From contig DYRC01000099.1 in assembly GCA_020718925.1 (NCBI GenBank), positions 1 through 12,323 on the forward strand: a stretch of 12,323 bases of DNA, read 5' to 3'. This stretch comes from Desulfonema limicola. GTDB lineage: Bacteria > Desulfobacterota > Desulfobacteria > Desulfobacterales > DYRC01. The position numbers were made by a program, and so were the translations under genes. Numbering within the stretch: the first letter of the stretch is position 1; each line of letters starts with the position of its first letter. Of the stretch, positions 1 to 5,569 are shown one piece after another. The notes beneath the pieces were generated by a model. That model worked only from the letters and a program-made list of their open reading frames with translations, was not told the DNA's origin and searched no databases.

Positions 1-1298
1 GTATCACCTTTGGCTAAAAAAATTTCTGCCAAAAGCTGATTGGCTTTGATATGATTGGGATTCAATCTGACAGATTGCCGAAGCAGCGGCTCTGCCTCAT
101 CAAGCTGTCCTCCCTGATAAATTGAGTAAGCTGCCTGAAAAAGATTCTCCGCAGCAGGTAAAACCCGATCCATCTCATCCCGGACGCGGGATAAGGGCTT
201 CCGTTCCGCAATCCATTGACGCAGCATTTCAACCCGCATCCGATAGCCGCCATCTTCCGGCTGAATCACATCCCATTCCGCAAGCACTCTCGGCGCATCC
301 TGCAATTCTCCGATCAGAATACGTACGCCGCTGTCGTGAAGATGTTTTTCAAGCTCCTGCTGTGTAATCAGTTTCGGTCCTGCCTCAGCCAATGCAGACG
401 CAACAATCCTCTGAGCAGGCTGCAATCCGCTCCATAACCATTCCAAAGAATTTGTGGCGGTTCTGATAGCTTCCTGGACTGAATTTTTCACATCATCAGA
501 CAGAACTGTCCGCGCATATTCTTTTTCATATATTGTTATATCTTCATAGATGTTATTCCATATCACCTGACAAAGCTGCTGAGTGAGAAACGGATGTCCG
601 CCGGTAAGTTGATACACCTCTGCCGCAACATCATCTGTCCATATCAGAGAATCGTTTTTTTCCGACAGGCGCACCAGATCGTCCGTGTCTTTTTCGGACA
701 TCAGTGAAACATGAGAGGATTTAACGCCTTTGAACAGGGACAGATACACGCTGGAAAGGTCTTCGGGACGGCGACCGATGACAAAAACAAATTGAAGGCG
801 TTTCACATCTTTAGCCATGAGATCACGCAGATACGGAAAAAAAGCCGCGCCTGCCTGTTTGTTGCCGGGATTATCCAGAACGTCAAATTCATCAAACAGC
901 AGAACCAGAGCAGTCTGCTCAGGAAGATGAGAAAGTACGTGAGGAAGAAAGATATTCTGAAAAGCTGCGGAAAAATCCTCTTTCGGAATATCCAAAGCCG
1001 GAATATCCAGCGTGTATAAAACCCGATGCGATAGCTCTGTCAGCACCTGATCCAGCGAAAGAGCCGCCTTATCCTGCAAATCAAAATACACCGGTGCGAA
1101 ATTTCCATGCTTAGGTAAAACCGCCGCTAATTCCTGCAATACCGATGTTTTGCCGATTCGCCGCTGTCCGTAAAGCACCATTCCGTTTTCATGTTCGCTT
1201 TTGAGAACACGCAGGACATCCCGAAGCACATCTGCCCTGCCGATAAATGCTGATTCGCCGCCGACCGGATTTCCGGCAATATACGGATTGGTTTTCAT
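1..1298 (-). CDS. AAA_16/STAND-type P-loop ATPase with TPR-like C-terminus (partial)
   Basis: This is an ATPase of the AAA_16/STAND superfamily; the biological role is unknown. The frame is open from an ATG at 1298 to the left edge, giving 432 codons with the C-terminus missing. The start follows a GAGGAGA ribosome site about six bases upstream. The N-terminus has the NPYIAGNPV and FIGR signature typical of these proteins (residues 4-21). Walker A is GQRRIGKT (44-51), and Walker B is LVLLFDEFD (131-139). GGHPFLTQ (233-240) marks the helical lid region. A winged-helix-like region follows (about 285-365), and from about 383 the sequence (LFQAAYSIYQGGQLDEAEPL, then LNPNHIKANQLLAEIF) reads as the beginning of TPR repeats. 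STAND proteins of this build usually act as regulated switches with a sensor repeat array after the NTPase. It lies downstream of a related NTPase on the same strand and may share its transcript. The family call is secure; the function is not. Confidence 0.85.
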   Translation of the reverse strand, partial: MKTNPYIAGNPVGGESAFIGRADVLRDVLRVLKSEHENGMVLYGQRRIGKTSVLQELAAVLPKHGNFAPVYFDLQDKAALSLDQVLTELSHRVLYTLDIPALDIPKEDFSAAFQNIFLPHVLSHLPEQTALVLLFDEFDVLDNPGNKQAGAAFFPYLRDLMAKDVKRLQFVFVIGRRPEDLSSVYLSLFKGVKSSHVSLMSEKDTDDLVRLSEKNDSLIWTDDVAAEVYQLTGGHPFLTQQLCQVIWNNIYEDITIYEKEYARTVLSDDVKNSVQEAIRTATNSLEWLWSGLQPAQRIVASALAEAGPKLITQQELEKHLHDSGVRILIGELQDAPRVLAEWDVIQPEDGGYRMRVEMLRQWIAERKPLSRVRDEMDRVLPAAENLFQAAYSIYQGGQLDEAEPLLRQSVRLNPNHIKANQLLAEIFLAKGD

Positions 1299-1316
1299 TG
1301 AATATCTCCTCTGAAT

Positions 1317-1402
1317 GTCTGAACCATGATTCGCAGGATTAGCGGATTACCGGGATTGATAAATCATGGCAATCTTTTAATCCTGAAAATCTTAGTTCAG
1401 AC
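1317..1402. repeat. 86-bp palindromic element with periodic GATT/AATC blocks
   Basis: The element is bounded by the perfect inverted repeats GTCTGAAC (1317-1324) and GTTCAGAC (1395-1402). The left half holds GATT at 1328, 1337, 1345 and 1354, and the right half holds AATC ending at 1365, 1374, 1382 and 1391. Every pair is symmetric about 1359.5 with spacings of 9, 8 and 9. Mismatches and G-T pairs fall mainly between the blocks, so the transcript would fold as one long, regularly interrupted hairpin. It fills most of the gap between two tandem NTPase genes. It resembles non-autonomous dispersed palindromic repeats; that class assignment is inferred, since only one copy lies in this window. 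Confidence 0.8.
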
Positions 1403-1415
1403 AATGAAAATTTTT

Positions 1416-2711
1416 CTATGCACCGAACAAACTTTTAACGAGATTAAAGATGTCTGTAATCGGTGTTGCTGCCTGTTTTATGGCGGATGCTGTTTTTTTG
1501 GCAGCTTCGACAAACGCTTTCTTTTCATCAACCGATATGAACGCTCCGTCAATGCCTCTTTCCTGAAGCCAGCTTTCAAAGGATTTATCAGTTCGGGCTG
1601 CTTTTATCAATTCATCCGAAAGCCACGCCAGCATGATTTCTGCTGAAATTTTATATCCGCCCTGACATTGCTCATCTTTTTCAATCCAGCCTTTATTTTC
1701 AAGCTCTTTAAGTTCGGGTTTCCAATCTTCGATACTGGTCATCAGATTCTCGCCGAAAAAGCCCGCATCTTTCAACAACCGCTCCTGATGAGCAATGGCA
1801 GCAATCGTGAACGCTTTTCTGATTTCCGGCGTCCATGATCGCCATGTATCGGTGAAAAAGAAATTCACTTCCTGCAAACGTTGAACAACATAAGGCTGAC
1901 GATTGATTTCATCTTCTTGGTATGCATCCCACAACGCCGAACAGGTTGCTTGCAACAGATAGGGATGTTTTCCTGCCAAAGCCCGGATAGCATACCTTTC
2001 ATGCTCTTTGAAACGGTCGCCTGCCAGAGAAAACAATTTTTCAACCTCGTTGTCTGTCAATGCGCCCATGGTGATTTCGGCAAAGATATTGAAAAACGGC
2101 GATCCGGTAGGATTGAATTTCTGAGTATCCGAATTGAGTTTGGACAGCGGCGTTCTGCTTGCAATCATCAATACCAGCGCGAACTCAGGGCGCGAGGCAA
2201 AAGAGCGCAATCCGCCGTAAAACTCCGCACTGTTCAGAACCGGATGATTCAGCAACGTATCAAATTCATCCAATGCCAGCACAAACTGCCGCCCGATTTT
2301 TTTGAGCAATAAAAATAGGCGTTCCAATGTGAAATTGCCGAAATTATTATCTTTACATAAAGCATAATGCTTGCTCAACGGCGAATCCGGCGGCTCTTTG
2401 TCAAGAGATTCTTTAATCGGCAAAAGTGCCTGTTCCCAAAATTGAACCGGCGTCAGTTGTCCGCCAAGAATCTGCGTATCCATCATGGAAAAATACCATT
2501 GCGCCGCTTTTCCTTCATAAAGACTTTGCCGGATTTCGGAATGAACAAGATAGGTTAAAAGCGATGTTTTGCCGATATGCGGATCGCCGATCAAGGCTGT
2601 GGATTCGCCGTTCAGCAGGCGATTCACAATGCGGCGGATTTCTTTGCTTCTGCCGATAAAATTATTCGGAGAAAGTGCTTTGCCGAATGAAAAAGGATTT
2701 TGTGGCTGCAT
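1416..2711 (-). CDS. AAA_16/STAND-type P-loop ATPase
   Basis: This is a 431-residue ATPase of the AAA_16/STAND group; substrate and partner are unknown. The N-terminal NPF and FIGR motif (residues 5-21) is the usual lead-in to the NTPase. Walker A is GDPHIGKT (42-49), and Walker B is FVLALDEFD (143-151). A sensor-like strand LVLMIASRT follows (179-187), and GKHPYLLQ (247-254) marks the lid. A winged-helix-like region spans about 290-370. The last 55 residues form a separate short module: WLQERGIDG, a helix rich in Lys and Ala, and an amphipathic hydrophobic end (ITDIFNLVKSLFGA). There is no long sensor repeat array, unlike the neighbouring ATPase. The ATG has AAGGA seven bases upstream. It is the first gene of a minus-strand pair and is divergent from a toxin-antitoxin pair. 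Conflict or defence roles are common for such NTPases but are only inferred here. Confidence 0.85.
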   Translation of the reverse strand: MQPQNPFSFGKALSPNNFIGRSKEIRRIVNRLLNGESTALIGDPHIGKTSLLTYLVHSEIRQSLYEGKAAQWYFSMMDTQILGGQLTPVQFWEQALLPIKESLDKEPPDSPLSKHYALCKDNNFGNFTLERLFLLLKKIGRQFVLALDEFDTLLNHPVLNSAEFYGGLRSFASRPEFALVLMIASRTPLSKLNSDTQKFNPTGSPFFNIFAEITMGALTDNEVEKLFSLAGDRFKEHERYAIRALAGKHPYLLQATCSALWDAYQEDEINRQPYVVQRLQEVNFFFTDTWRSWTPEIRKAFTIAAIAHQERLLKDAGFFGENLMTSIEDWKPELKELENKGWIEKDEQCQGGYKISAEIMLAWLSDELIKAARTDKSFESWLQERGIDGAFISVDEKKAFVEAAKKTASAIKQAATPITDIFNLVKSLFGA

Positions 2712-2746
2712 GTTGTTTTCCTTTTTATGTTTATTCGTAACAGTTC

Positions 2747-2775
2747 AGAATAAAATATCTTTTCTTATTTGTCAA
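2747..2775 (-). promoter_or_regulatory. Sigma70-type promoter of the NTPase pair
   Basis: Read on the minus strand, a perfect -35 TTGACA (2775-2770) is followed after 17 bases by TATTCT (2752-2747), four of six matches to the -10 consensus. It sits about 36 bases before the start codon at 2711 and faces away from the promoter at 2806-2834. Confidence 0.65.
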
Positions 2776-2805
2776 CATAACTGAAAGCTTGTCGGTTTAT
2801 GGATA

Positions 2806-2834
2806 TTGACACTCTGAACACTGTGCGCTATCAT
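2806..2834 (+). promoter_or_regulatory. Sigma70-type promoter of the toxin-antitoxin pair
   Basis: TTGACA (2806-2811), a 17-base spacer and TATCAT (2829-2834) match the sigma70 consensus in 11 of 12 positions. Transcription would start near 2841, about 48 bases before the antitoxin ATG. The motif TCTGAACA (2813-2820) lies in the spacer and recurs inverted as TGTTCAGA at 2897-2904, inside the first codons of the antitoxin gene. Such a pair could serve as operator sites for autorepression, which is an inference. Confidence 0.7.
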
Positions 2835-2888
2835 AGTTTCAGGATTTAACGCTTTGAAATCATATAAAACAGGAGATAAACAAAGCCC

Positions 2889-3155
2889 ATGATAACTGTT
2901 CAGAAACAACATATCGCAAATTGGATAGTTGCCGGGTACTTGGCTGACCTGCACACAGTACATGAGAAGCTCCGATGCTTTGAGCAAAAGTACTCACAGA
3001 CATGGGATGAGTTTTCCATGCAGATAAAAAAATCATCCGTAGAAGACTTTAGTCGATGGGATGACTATATCGAATGGAAAGCTTATATGAAAATAAACAA
3101 TGAGTTGCAGTTCAAAATAGATGAGGTCAGACGTGGAAATTTTGAGGTTGCTTGA
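2889..3155 (+). CDS. Putative antitoxin of a TumE-type toxin-antitoxin pair
   Basis: This 88-residue soluble protein is probably the antitoxin for the toxin encoded directly downstream. The sequence shows a helical N-terminal half, then the segment FEQKYSQTWDEFSMQIKK (31-48) and the acidic, aromatic WDDYIEWKAYMKINNELQ (57-74). From memory, this F-x-x-K-Y / D-D-x-x-E-W-K-A pattern is seen in short antitoxin-like proteins encoded before DUF6516 toxins. No helix-turn-helix motif is evident, so DNA binding cannot be claimed. An in-frame stop at 2877-2879 limits the start to 2889. The AGGAG ribosome site (2871-2875) is 13 bases away, rather far, so translation initiation may be weak. The gene overlaps the toxin by 23 bases if the toxin begins at GTG 3133. 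The role rests mainly on the size, order and overlap of the pair. Confidence 0.7.
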   Translation: MITVQKQHIANWIVAGYLADLHTVHEKLRCFEQKYSQTWDEFSMQIKKSSVEDFSRWDDYIEWKAYMKINNELQFKIDEVRRGNFEVA

Positions 3156-3477
3156 CCAAGCCAAGTGGATTAAACACTATGAAGTTTTGGATTATCGGCA
3201 ATGGCAGGGAGGTTTTTACTATCGTCTGAAGATAATCTTTTATGATCACTCTGTATTATTTGCCAGAGAATATATAGATGAAACAGAGCGGGATTATTCA
3301 TTCCACTGGCAAGACGATAGAAACCAAATGATTATGAGATGGGATAATGCTCACCATCATTTTGATATTTCAACATTTCCCCATCATAAACATACTCAGG
3401 AAGGTATATTTGAAAATACAGAGATTTCGTTGAAAGAAGTGTTGAAAACAATTCAAACGCTGATAGCATCTCCTTAG
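3133..3477 (+). CDS. tumE: TumE family (DUF6516) toxin
   Basis: This 114-residue protein matches the TumE/DUF6516 toxin family by its motifs: YSFHWQD (55-61), RWDNAHHH (69-76) and TFPHHKH (81-87), with the usual N-terminal beta-rich part (RLKIIFYDHSVLFAREYID) and a C-terminal helix. The concentration of His, Arg and Asp in the two central motifs is the hallmark of the family and probably forms its active site; the biochemical target is not something the sequence reveals. I place the start at GTG 3133 because GAGG (3123-3126) lies six bases before it. The in-frame ATG at 3121 has no ribosome site and would add only four residues. The overlap with the upstream antitoxin suggests translational coupling, which keeps the toxin subordinate to the antitoxin. 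The gene ends 18 bases from the end of the convergent rlmI. Confidence 0.85.
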   Translation: MEILRLLDQAKWIKHYEVLDYRQWQGGFYYRLKIIFYDHSVLFAREYIDETERDYSFHWQDDRNQMIMRWDNAHHHFDISTFPHHKHTQEGIFENTEISLKEVLKTIQTLIASP

Positions 3478-3495
3478 CACTACCCCGATCTTTTA

Positions 3496-4680
3496 TCATA
3501 TCATCTTTTTACACACCAGTCCTTTCAGATAATGCCCTTCAGGAAAATTCAGAGAAACCGGATGATCTTCTGCCTGAGATAATCTTCGGATAATATGCGC
3601 TTCGCATCCGGCATCCAATGCCGCATCTGCCACAATCTTTTGAAATAACTCAGGCATCATCAGACCGGAGCATGAAAAAGTCATCAGGATTCCGCCGGGT
3701 TTGAGCAGCTTGAACGCCAAGAGATTGATGTCTTTATAGCCTCGGCAGGCGCGATCCAACTGACTGTGAGATTCGGCAAATTTGGGCGGATCAAGAATAA
3801 CCATGTCAAAACTTTTACCCGAATCCCGAAACCGCCGCAGACTTTGAAACACATCAGTTTCCGAAAAAGTTATTTTTGTCATATCCAAACGGTTCAATTC
3901 GGCATTTTTCCGGGCAAGTTCCAATGCCGAAGACGAGGCGTCAATATGGATCACTTCTTCAGCACCGGCAGCCGATGCAAAAATACCGAATCCGCCCGAA
4001 TACGCAAAGCAGTTCAGAACCTGTGCGCCTTTGGCAAATTCGGAAATAATCCGCCGGTTATCTCTCTGATCCAGATAAAAGCCGGTTTTATGCCCCGCAC
4101 GAAGATCAGCCAGAAACCGGACATGACCTTCCTGAATTTCAACCAATTCCGGCGGCTCTTTTCCCCAAAGCAGTCCTGAACATAACGCCAATCCTTCCTT
4201 TTGCCGCACCTCAACGTCCGAGCGTTCATAAATGCCTGTCGGAGAAAGCAGTTCCGCCATAAGCGCTACAATTTCTTTTTTCCAAGCTTCTGCGCCGACA
4301 GACAAAAACTGGCACACAATAAAATCGCCATAGCGATCCGCAATCAGTCCCGGCAGCCCGTCTGATTCCGCATTGACCAGACGATACGCGCTATATCCGT
4401 GTTCAAAGTTTTTGCGTAAAGCGATTGCGCGTTCCAGCTTTTTTCGGAAAAAATCCGATGAAATTTCTTCATCCGGATCAAAAGACCATAAGCGCACCCT
4501 GATTTGAGACTCAGGCGAATACGCACCCCGCCCCAGCCATTTGCGATCCGAAGATAAAATATCAACAGTTTTACCGGGTTGCAAAGAATCTTCCTGCGTT
4601 TTAATTGCGCCGGAAAACACCCAGGGATGTCGGCGGAGCAAAGATTTTTCGCGTCCGGGTTTTAAGATAATAAAAGCCAT
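3496..4680 (-). CDS. rlmI: 23S rRNA (cytosine-5)-methyltransferase RlmI
   Basis: RlmI (YccW) methylates one cytosine of 23S rRNA at C5 (C1962 in E. coli) using S-adenosylmethionine, in the cytoplasm. The 394-residue product is almost the length of the E. coli protein. It has an N-terminal PUA RNA-binding domain (about 3-70), a linker domain with the conserved GLPGLIADRYGD (108-119) and a class I methyltransferase fold. SAM motif I is VLNCFAYSGGFG (221-232). Motif IV is ILDPPKFAES (295-304). The C-terminal SCSGLM (336-341) contains Cys337, the expected catalytic nucleophile. The ATG at 4680 has AAGGA six bases upstream. It is a single-gene unit, convergent with the toxin gene, and is the clearest housekeeping gene in the left half. 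RlmI rather than the related RlmK/RlmL is supported by the stand-alone PUA-MTase layout. Confidence 0.92.
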   Translation of the reverse strand: MAFIILKPGREKSLLRRHPWVFSGAIKTQEDSLQPGKTVDILSSDRKWLGRGAYSPESQIRVRLWSFDPDEEISSDFFRKKLERAIALRKNFEHGYSAYRLVNAESDGLPGLIADRYGDFIVCQFLSVGAEAWKKEIVALMAELLSPTGIYERSDVEVRQKEGLALCSGLLWGKEPPELVEIQEGHVRFLADLRAGHKTGFYLDQRDNRRIISEFAKGAQVLNCFAYSGGFGIFASAAGAEEVIHIDASSSALELARKNAELNRLDMTKITFSETDVFQSLRRFRDSGKSFDMVILDPPKFAESHSQLDRACRGYKDINLLAFKLLKPGGILMTFSCSGLMMPELFQKIVADAALDAGCEAHIIRRLSQAEDHPVSLNFPEGHYLKGLVCKKMI

Positions 4681-4699
4681 TGCATATCCTTAAATTTTG

Positions 4700-4772
4700 A
4701 GGTAGGAATTTTCTACCTTGTGAATACCGTATTCATCCTATTTATTTATTCCGTCTTTTTTGTAAAAAAGAC
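4700..4772. promoter_or_regulatory. Cluster of three dyads between rlmI and the Cys-rich gene
   Basis: Three neighbouring inverted repeats lie between divergent genes: AGGTAG/CTACCT (4700-4705, 4713-4718), GAATAC/GTATTC around one central base (4722-4734), and GTCTTTTTT/AAAAAAGAC (4753-4761, 4764-4772). The first two could be operators. The third, a T-run facing an A-run, could act as a weak hairpin on either strand. No convincing -35/-10 pair was found for either flanking gene, so the roles are unassigned. Confidence 0.4.
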
Positions 4773-4821
4773 AGTCAGGAAATTTTATATTAATCTGAAC
4801 TGTATTTATCAAGGAGGATAC

Positions 4822-5073
4822 ATGCCGCGAAGAAGAAAAAAAGTCAAGCAAATCAAAAAAGATCCGCCGGATCGGAGATACAATTGTATCAATTATGATC
4901 CCTGTCTCACTGCCGCAGCACTGGCAAACAAAGAGTTTGATTGCGCTAAATGCAGTGCTTTCAGACCGTATCATGATTATTACCGATGTTTGGAAAGCGG
5001 CTTTTCCAAAAGCGAGGTTGACGAATTTTTCTATATACCCGAAAAAATATGCGCCAAAATAGGGCTGATCTGA
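4822..5073 (+). CDS. Small basic Cys-rich protein, putative metal binder
   Basis: The function is unknown. The 83-residue product begins with a strongly basic tail (PRRRKKVKQIKK, residues 2-13) and carries six cysteines: C22, C28, C41, C44, C56 and C77. The core reads YNCINYDPCLTAAA and then FDCAKC, a spacing of C-x5-C-x12-C-x2-C that suits a zinc- or iron-sulfur-type site. From memory, short proteins with a C-x-N-Y-D-x-C motif and a following C-x2-C occur in sulfate-reducing Deltaproteobacteria, without assigned function. The start at 4822 is fixed by a perfect AAGGAGG ribosome site (4811-4817) four bases upstream; the frame is open further upstream, but no ribosome site supports a longer protein. 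The basic tail suggests nucleic acid contact, which is only a guess. No signal peptide or membrane segment is visible. Confidence 0.7.
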   Translation: MPRRRKKVKQIKKDPPDRRYNCINYDPCLTAAALANKEFDCAKCSAFRPYHDYYRCLESGFSKSEVDEFFYIPEKICAKIGLI

Positions 5074-5080
5074 TTTTTAA

Positions 5081-5109
5081 TTGACACAATTATATCCCTA
5101 TGTTATTAT
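5081..5109 (+). promoter_or_regulatory. Sigma70-type promoter of the lipoprotein operon
   Basis: TTGACA (5081-5086), a 17-base spacer and TATTAT (5104-5109) match the consensus in 11 of 12 positions. The start of transcription would be near 5116, giving a leader of about 43 bases. The dyad TAAGATA/TATCTTA (5118-5124, 5132-5138) would form a hairpin at the very 5' end of the message. Confidence 0.75.
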
Positions 5110-5158
5110 TTATTAAATAAGATATGTTGCTTATCTTACTTTTTAAGGAGATTGGGGT

Positions 5159-5542
5159 ATGATAAAGAAAACGGATGTCATGCGATTATGTGCGGTATTG
5201 CTACTGGTTATGGGCGCTATCGGGATATTGGGCTGCTCTGCGCCGGTGCAGAAACCGGATAGTCAGATTGCGCTTGCGGAATCTGCAATCAGCCGCGCCA
5301 GAGAGGTCAATGCCAACGAGTACGCGCCGCTTGATCTGAAGCTTGCCGAAGATAAGATCAAGGAAGCAAAAGAAGCGTTTGCCAAGCAGGACTTTGAGAA
5401 AGCCCGCACCAAAGCTGAGAGTGCCTTATCGGATGCAAATCTGGCGGAATCCAAATCACGCGCAGCAAAGCAGAAAAAGATCACTCAGGATATGCAGGAT
5501 GATGTGGATACCCTGCGTCAGGAAGTCAAACGGGCACAATAG
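5159..5542 (+). CDS. DUF4398-type lipoprotein
   Basis: This is a 127-residue predicted lipoprotein. A basic N-terminus and hydrophobic stretch (residues 9-24) lead to the lipobox ILGC, with Cys26 as the lipidation site. The mature part matches the DUF4398 pattern: an alternation of residues around IALAESAISRAREVNANEYA (37-56), then LKLAEDKIKEAKEAFAKQDF and KARTKAESALSDANLAESKS. It should form a small helical, TPR-like or coiled-coil hairpin facing the periplasm. The tail (about 101-127) continues as charged coiled coil. AAGGAG (5145-5150), eight bases before the ATG, supports this start rather than Met8. It is the first gene of a two-gene operon with an OmpA-family lipoprotein 27 bases downstream, and its N-terminal domain resembles the N-terminal part of that protein, so the two may work together in the cell envelope. 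The exact role is unknown. Confidence 0.85.
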   Translation: MIKKTDVMRLCAVLLLVMGAIGILGCSAPVQKPDSQIALAESAISRAREVNANEYAPLDLKLAEDKIKEAKEAFAKQDFEKARTKAESALSDANLAESKSRAAKQKKITQDMQDDVDTLRQEVKRAQ

Positions 5543-5569
5543 AAATCTCAATTTGAAGGTGGAAAAAGG

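Noticed and set aside
711..1019. A 102-codon plus-strand open frame.
   Set aside because: It is antisense to the partial STAND-type ATPase, whose minus-strand frame is continuous from 1298 to the edge and carries Walker motifs.
1881..2312. A 143-codon plus-strand open frame.
   Set aside because: It is entirely inside the minus-strand NTPase, which has Walker A and B motifs; no domain or ribosome site supports the antisense frame.
2879..2888. A start for the antitoxin upstream of 2889.
   Set aside because: An in-frame stop at 2877-2879 leaves no start codon between it and 2889.
4720..4821. A 34-codon N-terminal extension of the Cys-rich protein.
   Set aside because: The extension covers the intergenic dyads, has low-complexity hydrophobic content and no ribosome site, while AAGGAGG is placed correctly for ATG 4822.
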